A DNA stretch of 64,000 nt from Seonamhaeicola sp. Its GTDB lineage: Bacteria; Bacteroidota; Bacteroidia; Flavobacteriales; Flavobacteriaceae. A program made the translations under genes and the position numbers. The notes beneath the pieces are model-generated. The model did not search any database, was not told where the DNA came from, and saw only the letters and a list, made by a program, of their open reading frames with translations. Below are positions 53,163 through 61,114 of the stretch, in pieces. The stretch spans positions 124,001-188,000 of the forward strand of contig NZ_JANQJQ010000018.1 in assembly GCF_028281565.1 (NCBI RefSeq). Direction: 5' to 3'. Position 1 is the stretch's first letter, and every line of letters begins with the position of its first letter.

Positions 53163-53885
53163 TTACTGAATAGCTTTCAAAATCTCTTTGATAGTTTGCT
53201 TACTGGAATAAGACGTGATCGTTTCATTAAATAACCTGTTATTGTTCATAGGAACCTTAGGCAATTCATTAACCACTTCAATAGCGGAAGCGGACACATG
53301 AATTTCTGAAAAACCAACTTCCTTAAACAATGCTGCATTCCTAATATTAACGCCCCCTCCGGGAAGTATCCCAATGGCTCCATTGGCCAATGCTTTTAAT
53401 TCTGAAAGCAGTGTAATACCACTTTCAGCTGAAGACTGCTGCCCTGAAGTGAGCACCCTGTTAACTCCTGTTTCAATTAACTTCAGTAGTGCTTCTTTAG
53501 GGTTTGGTACCCAGTCAAAAGCCCGGTAAAATGTAAAATGCAATGGCTTTGAAAGGTCAACAAGTGCTTTGGTCCGTTCAACATCAAGGGTATTATCCTT
53601 ATTTAATATTCCCGAAACTATGCCTTTACATCCAAGCTCTTTACAGAGTTTGATATCCTGTTTCATGATGTCATATTCAGCTTCTGAAAACGTGAAATTC
53701 CCACTTCGAGGTCTGATTAAAACAAATACCGGGACAGATACAGCCTGCATAACTTGTTTTAAAAGCCCATAAGAAGGCGTTATACCGCCTACAGCTAATT
53801 CCGAACACAATTCAATCCGATGCGCTCCGGCTTCAGCTGCATTGATCGCTGATTGATATGAATTTGCACAAACCTCAAGAATCAT
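53163..53885 (-). CDS. cutC: CutC family protein
   Basis: A 240-residue TIM-barrel protein. It begins MILEVCANSYQSAINAAEAGAHRIELCSELAVGGITPSYG, the family signature, and has VPVFVLIRPRSGNF, HFTFYRAFDW, VLTSGQ and GGGVNIRN. CutC was named for copper homeostasis in E. coli, but its true activity is unsettled. It stands alone. TATTTTTG (53946-53953) with TTTA 19 nt upstream (53973-53976) is a plausible promoter. Confidence 0.95.
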   Translation of the reverse strand: MILEVCANSYQSAINAAEAGAHRIELCSELAVGGITPSYGLLKQVMQAVSVPVFVLIRPRSGNFTFSEAEYDIMKQDIKLCKELGCKGIVSGILNKDNTLDVERTKALVDLSKPLHFTFYRAFDWVPNPKEALLKLIETGVNRVLTSGQQSSAESGITLLSELKALANGAIGILPGGGVNIRNAALFKEVGFSEIHVSASAIEVVNELPKVPMNNNRLFNETITSYSSKQTIKEILKAIQ

Positions 53886-53945
53886 TGGTAATACCGTTTT
53901 GAGTATAGATTTAAAAAACCAAATTCCGAATTATAAATCACAAAT

Positions 53946-53976
53946 CAAAAATAGTTTTGTAGATTTCTTCCGTAAA
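53946..53976 (-). promoter_or_regulatory. Possible promoter of cutC
   Basis: TTTA (53973-53976) is 19 nt from TATTTTTG (53946-53953) on the minus strand, a near match to the consensus. The cutC leader would be about 55 nt. Confidence 0.4.
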
Positions 53977-54070
53977 ACAAAAGTTTGATTTTAGCAATGT
54001 GCAAAATTTAGTTTTACCTCAGTAACCACTGCGTTTGCACATAAAATTCTTTCATTTATTTTCTTGTGAA

Positions 54071-54100
54071 TTTTTAAATGAAAAATTTCCTGTACATTTG
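54071..54100 (+). promoter_or_regulatory. Promoter of polA
   Basis: TACATTTG (54093-54100) matches TAnnTTTG, with TTTT at 54071-54074 18 nt upstream. Transcription would start near 54107, about 16 nt before the ATG. Confidence 0.55.
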
Positions 54101-54122
54101 ATATTCTATCAAAACAATATCC

Positions 54123-56972
54123 ATGTCCGAACAAAAACGTCTTTTTTTAGTAGATGCATACGCACTTATTTTTCGCGGCTATTATGCTTTTATAAAGAAT
54201 CCCAGAATTAACTCCAAAGGTACTGATACCTCGGCCATTCTCGGGTTCATGAATTCGTTGTTAGATGTTATTAAACGGGAACGCCCAGACCATTTGGCCG
54301 TTTGTTTTGATAAAGGCGGAAGTGTAGACAGAATTGAAATGTATGAGGAATATAAAGCTAACAGAGACGAAACCCCCGAAGCCATTAAAATTGCAGTCCC
54401 TTATATCCATGAGATATTGAAAGCCATGCATATCCCCATTATGGTAAAGGAAGGTTATGAAGCCGATGACGTTATAGGAACCCTTTCCAAACAAGCCGAA
54501 AAAGAAGGTTATAAAACCTATATGGTTACCCCGGATAAGGATTTTGCACAATTGGTATCTGAAAATATTTTTATGTATCGCCCCGTTTTTGGTGGTGGTT
54601 ACGAAACCTGGGGCATTCCGGAAGTAAAACAAAAATTTGAAGTTGAAGACCCGTTACAGGTTATTGACTTTTTAGGTATGATGGGAGATTCCAGTGACAA
54701 CATCCCCGGGTTACCTGGTGTTGGTGAAAAAACTGCTAAAAAGTTTATTAATCAATTTGGATCTATGGAAGGCTTATTGGCTAATACGGACCAGCTAAAA
54801 GGCAAAATGAAAGAGAAAGTTGAGGCTAATGGGGAATTAGGTTTGCTATCTAAAAAACTAGCCACTATCATGCTGGATGTGCCGGTGACTTTTGATGCCA
54901 AAGATTTTGAACTGGAGCAACCCGATATTGAAGCTGTAAAGCACATTTTTCAGGATTTGGAATTTAGGCGATTAACCGAAAACTTCCTGAAAACCTTTGC
55001 AGGAAATGGTGAAACGGCCCCTGCTTCAACAGCAACCCAAACAGTTAAAACGGAAACCAAAGCAGCTCCTAAACCAAAAGCAGCGGCCGGAGCGGGACAA
55101 TTTTCCTTATTTGGTGATGACAACGATATCGCTACTGAAACCACATCAACATATACCAGAAAAACGGCGGATACTTCATCTCATTTATATCAATACATTA
55201 ATACCGCAGTTGCTAAAAGGTTATTTCTTGAAAAACTCATGCAACAAGCCAGCGTATGTTTTGATACCGAAACTACCGGCATTAATCCGATAACTGCTGA
55301 ATTGGTTGGTATCGCTTTTTCCTGGGAAGTCGGCAAAGGCTTTTATTTGCCATTTCCAGAAAGCAAAGAAGAAGCACAAGAACTTATTGAGGAATTACGA
55401 CCCTTTTTTGAAAGTGAATCCATTGAAAAAATTGGTCAGAATTTGAAATACGACATTAAAGTTTTAGCTAAATACGATGTTTCCGTAAAAGGTAAATTAT
55501 TTGACACCATGCTGGCCCATTACCTCATCAATCCGGATATGCGTCATAATATGGATGTACTGGCGGAAACCTATTTGAATTACACGCCCATTTCCATTGA
55601 AACACTCATAGGTAAAAAAGGAAAGAATCAATTGTCCATGCGTGAAGTAGCTTTGGAAAGACAAACAGAATATGCTGTTGAAGATGCCGATATTACTCTT
55701 CAGCTAAAAGAACATTTTCAAAACGAATTGGGTGAAGCCAATATCCAAAAACTGTTTGACGATATTGAATTGCCATTGCTTCGGGTTTTAGCAGACATGG
55801 AGCTGGAAGGCATTAATCTTGACAAAGCCTTTTTAAATTCACTATCGGAGGCTTTGGATAGTGATATCAAATCTTTGGAGCAAAAAATATATGATAAAGC
55901 CGGAGAAGCGTTCAACATTGCTTCACCAAAACAATTGGGTGTTATTTTGTTCGAAAAACTAAAACTGGTTGATAAACCCAAAAAGACCAAAACCGGGCAA
56001 TACTCAACTTCAGAAGACGTGTTAAGCTATTTGGCGAAGGACCATGAGATCATTCAAAATATTTTAGACTTCAGAGGACTTTCAAAACTTAAAAGCACTT
56101 ATGTTGATGCCTTACCAACTCAGGTGGAGGAAAATACCGGAAGAGTACACACCGACTATATGCAAACCGTTGCAGCCACCGGACGATTAAGCAGTAACAA
56201 CCCAAACCTTCAAAACATCCCTATTCGTACGGAACGCGGTAGACAAGTTAGAAAAGCTTTTATTCCACGAAACAAAAATTACACGCTTTTAGCGGCTGAT
56301 TATTCGCAAATAGAACTTCGTGTTATTGCTGCTTTAAGTAAAGAAGAAACCATGATTGAAGCCTTTAAAAATGGGGAAGACATTCATGCTTCTACCGCTT
56401 CAAAAGTGTTTAATGTTCCCATTGACGAGGTAAGCAGGGAGCAACGTAGTAATGCCAAAACAGTAAACTTCGGGATCATTTACGGGGTTTCTGCATTCGG
56501 ATTAAGTAACCAAACTAACTTGAGTAGAAGCGAATCTAAAGAATTGATAGATACTTACTATGCCACGTATCCTAAGTTGAGAAGTTTTATAAGTGATCAG
56601 GTAGCATTTGCAAGAGATAATGGTTATGTCCAAACAGTTTTAGGCAGACGCAGGTATTTAAAAGACATTAACTCCCGTAATGCCGTAGTGCGAGGTGCTG
56701 CAGAACGCAATGCTGTAAATGCGCCAATTCAGGGGAGTGCTGCCGATATTATTAAAATAGCTATGATTAACATTCATCAAAAATTGAATGAAGGTGATTT
56801 TAAAACTAAAATGTTACTACAGGTACATGATGAGTTGGTGTTTGATGTTTATAAACCGGAACTGGACACTATTAAAACCCTGGTAAAAACCGAAATGGAA
56901 AATGCTTATAAGCTGGAAGTGCCTTTAGATGTTGATTTAGATATTGGGGATAACTGGTTGGAAGCGCATTAA
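54123..56972 (+). CDS. polA: DNA polymerase I
   Basis: A 949-residue repair and Okazaki-fragment polymerase. The 5' nuclease domain (about 1-290; LFLVDAYALIFRGYYAF, DDVIGTLSKQA, GDSSDNIPGLPGVGEKTA) is followed by a 3'-5' exonuclease domain (about 365-550) with an intact DTETTG (D381) and AVEDADITLQL, so proofreading is expected. The polymerase domain (about 580-949) has DYSQIELRV, the O-helix region RSNAKTVNFGIIYG and VHDELVFD. A linker rich in Ala/Lys/Thr (about 297-335) joins the nuclease and exonuclease parts. Its stop overlaps by 4 nt the end of the convergent KAP NTPase gene. Confidence 0.97.
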   Translation: MSEQKRLFLVDAYALIFRGYYAFIKNPRINSKGTDTSAILGFMNSLLDVIKRERPDHLAVCFDKGGSVDRIEMYEEYKANRDETPEAIKIAVPYIHEILKAMHIPIMVKEGYEADDVIGTLSKQAEKEGYKTYMVTPDKDFAQLVSENIFMYRPVFGGGYETWGIPEVKQKFEVEDPLQVIDFLGMMGDSSDNIPGLPGVGEKTAKKFINQFGSMEGLLANTDQLKGKMKEKVEANGELGLLSKKLATIMLDVPVTFDAKDFELEQPDIEAVKHIFQDLEFRRLTENFLKTFAGNGETAPASTATQTVKTETKAAPKPKAAAGAGQFSLFGDDNDIATETTSTYTRKTADTSSHLYQYINTAVAKRLFLEKLMQQASVCFDTETTGINPITAELVGIAFSWEVGKGFYLPFPESKEEAQELIEELRPFFESESIEKIGQNLKYDIKVLAKYDVSVKGKLFDTMLAHYLINPDMRHNMDVLAETYLNYTPISIETLIGKKGKNQLSMREVALERQTEYAVEDADITLQLKEHFQNELGEANIQKLFDDIELPLLRVLADMELEGINLDKAFLNSLSEALDSDIKSLEQKIYDKAGEAFNIASPKQLGVILFEKLKLVDKPKKTKTGQYSTSEDVLSYLAKDHEIIQNILDFRGLSKLKSTYVDALPTQVEENTGRVHTDYMQTVAATGRLSSNNPNLQNIPIRTERGRQVRKAFIPRNKNYTLLAADYSQIELRVIAALSKEETMIEAFKNGEDIHASTASKVFNVPIDEVSREQRSNAKTVNFGIIYGVSAFGLSNQTNLSRSESKELIDTYYATYPKLRSFISDQVAFARDNGYVQTVLGRRRYLKDINSRNAVVRGAAERNAVNAPIQGSAADIIKIAMINIHQKLNEGDFKTKMLLQVHDELVFDVYKPELDTIKTLVKTEMENAYKLEVPLDVDLDIGDNWLEAH

Positions 56973-58498
56973 AATAATGTTTTAATAGTTTTCTTCATTT
57001 CTATCAGTGGGATATTTGACACATCACTCAGTTCATTAAATTTTATATTGTCTTGTAACAAATACTTAATAAAATAGTAACTTACTGTAACCTCCTCTAC
57101 TCTTAATCCCTTTTTAAACGTTCCAATTGTGATAATTGACCGAGCATTCATTTTCTGAATATCAGAGGGGCAAAATAAAGTATTTATATAGGCAAATTCA
57201 GAAATTGGATTGAGACCTCTTCTTTTGTCACTTTCATTTAGGTAAAACCTAGTTGACAAAATTTCACTTAACGAAATTCGTTCAACTACAATCAACTCAT
57301 AAATACGAGAAAAAAAATCGAGCCCATCATTAACAGTATTTGCTATATAAACTTGACTTTTATTGGAACTATTAATTTTTGCACTTTCTTCAATAGCCTT
57401 TTCAAAAACTTTCATTTTTAAGTCGAGATTAAACATGTCATCCAGTATCTCAGGGTAAAACTCATGTATAACGATTAAATAAAGCGTTATTACTGTCTCC
57501 AAATAGTTTCCCCCATTAGATGTCAAAATGCATGGGATTAACCTACTCTGTTTTTCTTGTAAAGTATCTTGTTCTTTCAGGTTTTTTATGGTTAGATATT
57601 TATTCAGAACTTTTTTAACCTTTCTAGGGTTAGTAAATCTCAGTTCTCTAAAAAATTTTGCAATATTCACATTCAAACGTCCATCAACTTCTTTTAATTT
57701 TCTGTCATCAAAATATTGACTTACTAGCTTTAACAAATCATCATGCTCAGGCATTGTAAAAGAAATATCAAATACTTTTTCTAAATATTCATTAGCCTTT
57801 ACCACATTACCATATTTGGTTTTTACTGCCTCATTAACCGCTTTTTTATCAACACCACAAAAGAAAATGGTCTTTTCTCCATAGGTAAAAAACAGCTTTA
57901 AAGCTGATAACAAATTCAACACATTTTCAGGTTCACACCTATCTAAATCATCAATAAAAACAATGTTAAACTTTGGATTCTTACCTCTAGTTACATGACT
58001 CTCCCATTTTCCAAATTCTTCTTGAAACTTTTTCTTTAATTGATAAAATGTTTCTTTTGGTTCTTCCTCTAAAGATTCAACTATTTTACTTCCATCGATA
58101 CTTAGCCCAGGGACAGTTATCCTCATAGATTTAGAAAAACCCCTAAATAATTTTGCAGCAACTTCGACTATTTCGCCTAATGCTTCTTCAGTTGAATCTG
58201 AACTCTTATAACTTAAATATTCAAGTAATGACAAGGATAAATTATCATCACTTTCATACTGCCAGGCTTCAAAGAAGTAGGTATTAAAACTTCCTTTTAA
58301 CTCTTTTTCCAAATATTTCATTAATGTACTTTTTCCACTCCCCCATTCTCCATAAAGAGAAAACATTTTTATCTCCGTAAACTCCTCTGTATTACTTTCT
58401 AAAAAGGTTTTTATAATTTGGCCTTTATCAATAATTCCCAGATAGTCATTCTCTTCATTTAAGTCTTCAACGGGTAGATTATTCAGTATTTTGGACAT
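56969..58498 (-). CDS. KAP-family P-loop NTPase
   Basis: A 509-residue STAND-like NTPase of the KAP family. Walker A is GEWGSGKS (residues 50-57), FFEAWQYESDDNLSL (about 75-90) is the family's Trp motif, and Walker B is IVFIDDLDRCEP (about 179-190), followed by GVDKKAV and LRFTNPRKVKKVLNKYL (lid/winged-helix part). KAP proteins often have membrane helices between Walker A and B; none is visible here. Some KAP proteins act in phage exclusion or other defence, but no partner toxin or nuclease is fused. The gene is more AT-rich than polA by eye, points toward polA, and shares an intergenic region with the DUF559 gene, so horizontal origin is plausible. Confidence 0.85.
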   Translation of the reverse strand: MSKILNNLPVEDLNEENDYLGIIDKGQIIKTFLESNTEEFTEIKMFSLYGEWGSGKSTLMKYLEKELKGSFNTYFFEAWQYESDDNLSLSLLEYLSYKSSDSTEEALGEIVEVAAKLFRGFSKSMRITVPGLSIDGSKIVESLEEEPKETFYQLKKKFQEEFGKWESHVTRGKNPKFNIVFIDDLDRCEPENVLNLLSALKLFFTYGEKTIFFCGVDKKAVNEAVKTKYGNVVKANEYLEKVFDISFTMPEHDDLLKLVSQYFDDRKLKEVDGRLNVNIAKFFRELRFTNPRKVKKVLNKYLTIKNLKEQDTLQEKQSRLIPCILTSNGGNYLETVITLYLIVIHEFYPEILDDMFNLDLKMKVFEKAIEESAKINSSNKSQVYIANTVNDGLDFFSRIYELIVVERISLSEILSTRFYLNESDKRRGLNPISEFAYINTLFCPSDIQKMNARSIITIGTFKKGLRVEEVTVSYYFIKYLLQDNIKFNELSDVSNIPLIEMKKTIKTLF

Positions 58499-58536
58499 AA
58501 GTTTTATTTTCTATTAAAAGTAAGAAAAATCTAATT

Positions 58537-58544
58537 TATATTTG
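58537..58544 (+). promoter_or_regulatory. Probable -7 box of the DUF559 gene
   Basis: TATATTTG matches TAnnTTTG. Transcription would begin near 58551, the first base of the palindromic element, so the element would form the whole 5' leader. A -33 TTTG at the right distance is lacking. Confidence 0.45.
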
Positions 58545-58550
58545 TGTTCA

Positions 58551-58625
58551 ATACACCCCTATAATCCCCTCGAGGGGATATTGGTTTGGATTGTCCCCTT
58601 GAGGGGACCACAGGGGTGTCAGTAT
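58551..58625. repeat. Composite palindromic element upstream of the DUF559 gene
   Basis: An outer stem, ACACCCCT (58553-58560) with AGGGGTGT (58612-58619), encloses two strong hairpins: the perfect palindrome ATCCCCTCGAGGGGAT (58564-58579) and GTCCCCTTGAGGGGAC (58593-58608). This gives a three-way-junction shape. It ends 8 nt before the DUF559 start codon. Confidence 0.85.
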
Positions 58626-58632
58626 ACATAAA

Positions 58633-58998
58633 ATGAGAAACAAAATAATCCCATATAACCCGGAATTAAAATTACTGGCAAGACAGTTAAGAAAAAATAG
58701 TACCTTACCAGAAGTTTTATTATGGCAAAATATAAAACAACGTGCTATGGGCGTACAGTTTCACAGACAAGTCCCCATGCTCAATTATATTGTTGATTTT
58801 TATTGCCATGAAATTGGTTTGGCAATTGAAATTGACGGTAAAAGTCATGATCATAGTTTTTTATATGATGTCAAAAGACAAGGAGCATTAGAAGCGTATG
58901 GTGTTAAATTTCTAAGGTTTTCTAATGATGACATTAAAAAGAACATGTTCAGTGTTTTATTAGTTATTGAGGAAACTGTGAAAGATTTGTTAGAATAA
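58633..58998 (+). CDS. DUF559 (Vsr-like) endonuclease-domain protein
   Basis: A 121-residue single-domain protein of the DUF559 family, related in fold to the very-short-patch repair nuclease Vsr and other PD-(D/E)xK enzymes. Recognisable parts are ARQLRKNSTLPEVLLWQNIK, FHRQVPMLNYIVDFYC, LAIEIDGKSHD and GVKFLRFSNDDI; the D in VDF and the E and D of EIDG are the probable catalytic acids. The biochemical role of short DUF559 proteins is not established. The gene is enclosed by related palindromic elements on the left (58551-58625) and right (59012-59050, 59125-59143). It is transcribed away from the KAP gene. Confidence 0.88.
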   Translation: MRNKIIPYNPELKLLARQLRKNSTLPEVLLWQNIKQRAMGVQFHRQVPMLNYIVDFYCHEIGLAIEIDGKSHDHSFLYDVKRQGALEAYGVKFLRFSNDDIKKNMFSVLLVIEETVKDLLE

Positions 58999-59011
58999 AT
59001 TAGAATTAAAA

Positions 59012-59050
59012 ACACCCCTAAAGTCCCCTCAAGGGGACATTGGTTTTGGA
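59012..59050. repeat. Palindromic element downstream of the DUF559 gene, direct copy
   Basis: ACACCCCT (59012-59019) is followed by GTCCCCTCAAGGGGAC (59023-59038) and ATTGGTTTTGGA. It is a direct copy of the left half of the upstream element (58553-58590), which reads ACACCCCT, ATCCCCTCGAGGGGAT, ATTGGTTTGGA. It starts 14 nt after the stop codon. Confidence 0.8.
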
Positions 59051-59116
59051 ATATTCAGTGAAATTGGAAATGAAATTAAACATCCTTTAAGTTAAAATAT
59101 GTCAGGCAAGCACTCA

Positions 59117-59143
59117 CAAAGGGGTTGTCCCTCAAGGGGACAA
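59117..59143. repeat. Palindromic element, further copy downstream
   Basis: AAAGGGGTTGTCCCTC then AAGGGGACAA: the hairpin TTGTCCCTCAAGGGGACAA (59125-59143), with AGGGGTT on its left instead of ACACCCCT. It marks the right limit of the repeat-bounded region and lies 31 bp before the NTF2-like gene. Confidence 0.7.
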
Positions 59144-59174
59144 TCTGATTTGAAAAACTTTTATAACCTTTAAT

Positions 59175-59528
59175 ATGACCACACAACAACTTGTAAATAA
59201 ATGGTTTGATGTTTGGGAGCGTGGTGATTTTGAAAACATCCCGGTTTCTGATAATTTTTCGCATACAAGCCCTTTTGGAACCATTAGTGGTAAAAAAGCG
59301 TATTTAGCTCTCGTTTCTCTAAACAAAGAGCAATTTTTAGGGCATGACTTTATTATCCATGATATTATTTCAGAAAACAATAAAGCCTGTGTTCGTTATA
59401 CCGCAGTAAAAGGTGATTTTAGATTGGATGTTAGCGAATGGCACTATTGCAACAATAATCTCATCGAAAAGATCATAGCCCATTATCACATTGGTGAGAT
59501 TAGGGAGGATAAACAATTAAATATGTAA
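59175..59528 (+). CDS. NTF2/SnoaL-like small protein
   Basis: A 117-residue protein of the NTF2-like (SnoaL_2) fold: an N-terminal helix pair (TTQQLVNKWFDVWERGDFENIPVSD), FSHTSPFGTISGKKAYLA, then beta strands (DFIIHDIISENNKACVRYTAV, DVSEWHYCNNNLIEKIIAHYHI). The family includes small-molecule isomerases and many proteins of unknown role. A pocket is likely but its ligand cannot be inferred. It converges with the lipoprotein gene, with a gap of 13 nt. Confidence 0.82.
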   Translation: MTTQQLVNKWFDVWERGDFENIPVSDNFSHTSPFGTISGKKAYLALVSLNKEQFLGHDFIIHDIISENNKACVRYTAVKGDFRLDVSEWHYCNNNLIEKIIAHYHIGEIREDKQLNM

Positions 59529-59541
59529 CCTTAAGTAAGCT

Positions 59542-60111
59542 TTAAAGATTATCTAAATCCGGTTTAATAGTTACAGTAACCGTTATAGACACATCGGTAA
59601 TAAAGCTCACCGGATTGTCTGATACGGATCCGTGATATAAAAATCCAATGGACCTAAATTGAGAGATAGCCTTATTAACATTGGTGAAGTCTCCTTCCAA
59701 CGTGTATAATGTATTATTGAAATCGGCTTGCGCTAAATTGGTCACCACGGTATCAAAGGATTCTCCGCCTTGCCCTACAGAAAATGTCATGGTACCCTCA
59801 ACATGAGCATCCTGATTTCCAACGACATCCTTAAAAAAATAGCGCACCGTATTGATTTCAATTTTAGTTATCTCATCCGGATCGCCTAAAAAATCTACTA
59901 TATTAGGGTCTTTGGAAAAATCCCAAAATCCAAGATTGGATTCAAAGTCCATAGCTTCATCAGGGGAACTACCATGAGGAACATTAATTTCTAATTCTGT
60001 AATAAAAGTAGATTTTACTTCTATTTCTTCTTCAAATAGTTCTTCCAACTCCTCGCATGAAGACATAAGCATAAAAAAAAGTGAAAGAAAGATCAATAGT
60101 TTGCGTTTCAT
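59542..60111 (-). CDS. Hypothetical lipoprotein
   Basis: A 189-residue protein. The signal MKRKLLIFLSLFFMLMSSC places a lipidated Cys at position 19, followed by an acidic segment (EELEELFEEEIE). The rest is predominantly beta-strand (KSTFITELEINVPHG, VTNLAQADFNNTLYTLEGDF, FITDVSITVTVTIKPD). I do not recognise the family. The acidic residues after the cysteine may be an export signal to the cell surface in Bacteroidota, though that is an inference. Confidence 0.7.
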   Translation of the reverse strand: MKRKLLIFLSLFFMLMSSCEELEELFEEEIEVKSTFITELEINVPHGSSPDEAMDFESNLGFWDFSKDPNIVDFLGDPDEITKIEINTVRYFFKDVVGNQDAHVEGTMTFSVGQGGESFDTVVTNLAQADFNNTLYTLEGDFTNVNKAISQFRSIGFLYHGSVSDNPVSFITDVSITVTVTIKPDLDNL

Positions 60112-60166
60112 AATCTTTAGTCTTTTACGTTTGAAGTAAAATTATGGCAACCCTTCAATCATTCAT

Positions 60167-60184
60167 ATACCTAACTGTAGGTAT
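60167..60184. promoter_or_regulatory. Dyad operator candidate overlapping a -33 box
   Basis: ATACCTA (60167-60173) and TAGGTAT (60178-60184) form a perfect 7-bp inverted repeat with a 4-nt centre. The last base overlaps TTTG (60184-60187), the -33 element of the promoter for the Cys-rich secreted protein. Its size and position suit a dimeric regulator. Confidence 0.5.
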
Positions 60185-60214
60185 TTGTTGCTCTTAGACC
60201 GGTTTGTAGCTTTG
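60184..60214 (+). promoter_or_regulatory. Canonical promoter of the Cys-rich secreted protein gene
   Basis: TTTG (60184-60187) is exactly 19 nt from TAGCTTTG (60207-60214). This fully matches TTTG-N19-TAnnTTTG. The start is near 60221, about 10 nt before the ATG. Confidence 0.75.
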
Positions 60215-60231
60215 ACACAAAAGCTTTAATC

Positions 60232-61080
60232 ATGAAATCAATTTCTTTATCTCTCATTCTATTGACACTATTTACAGGAAGTGTCATGGCCCAAAGTATA
60301 GGCCTTAAAGACATCGTTCAAAAAAGAACCAATGATTTTAACGCCACAGTCAGGGCCGATCATTATGGAGGCAGTATAGCCTTTAACCGAACGTATAGAG
60401 CCAATTGTGTTGGTACTTACGATATTACATGGAAATTCAACAAAAGCCTGTATCAGATACAAAACGGAGAACAGTTTACCATTACTATTACATGTAGAAA
60501 TTGTAGAACGGCTTGCGGTTATAAATGGGGCATTGCCAATGTTTATGCAGCAAATAATGTTAGAAACATCAGCCAATACCCAAACTATACTTACAATGCC
60601 AATATCACTCAGGTAAGAACAACCGCAGGCGCTTCAGGTGTACACGATTGGTATCCGGGACACCGGTCTCATAACTATACCTTTGTATACAACAAGAAGA
60701 AAAATGCCCCCCTAACTGCTTTTGTTTTCAATTTTGCAGGGCACATGGTATACTATGTTTTTGAAGAAGGGGTTACAGGTTCCCGTTCCGGGGCAGTAAA
60801 TTGCCATACGTTATTTGGACTGGGCAAACTGGTATATGGGTTAGAACTTGGTGCTTACGAAGGTTACGGATGGGAATGGATGAACACTACAATTGGCTAT
60901 GCCCTGGAACACATTAAGGCTTCCAATTGCTTAAGCAGCACCTATCTTACAGACCTGAAACGCCGAATTTACGGAGCTCCAAACACAAAACTATTTTTAG
61001 AGGAAATAAAATCGTATTCCAGAAAACTGGATAGTGAAATTAATAGTTCCTGTGGTTGTTGCGCCACCTGCAACAATTAA
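60232..61080 (+). CDS. Unidentified Cys-rich secreted protein
   Basis: A 282-residue exported protein. The signal peptide is MKSISLSLILLTLFTGSVMAQ. The mature chain has about ten cysteines in clusters (FTITITCRNCRTACGYKWG near residues 80-97, and SSCGCCATCNN at the end), many aromatic residues, and several His (VHDWYPGHRSHNY). I do not recognise a family. The opening part looks beta-rich, the rest helical (YALEHIKASNC, LTDLKRRIYGAPN). Cys/His clusters suggest metal binding or disulfides. It has its own regulated-looking promoter and lies 34 bp before the sensor kinase gene on the same strand. Confidence 0.7.
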   Translation: MKSISLSLILLTLFTGSVMAQSIGLKDIVQKRTNDFNATVRADHYGGSIAFNRTYRANCVGTYDITWKFNKSLYQIQNGEQFTITITCRNCRTACGYKWGIANVYAANNVRNISQYPNYTYNANITQVRTTAGASGVHDWYPGHRSHNYTFVYNKKKNAPLTAFVFNFAGHMVYYVFEEGVTGSRSGAVNCHTLFGLGKLVYGLELGAYEGYGWEWMNTTIGYALEHIKASNCLSSTYLTDLKRRIYGAPNTKLFLEEIKSYSRKLDSEINSSCGCCATCNN

Positions 61081-61114
61081 AATATAAAGGCACAAATATG
61101 TATCTTTAAAGGAA

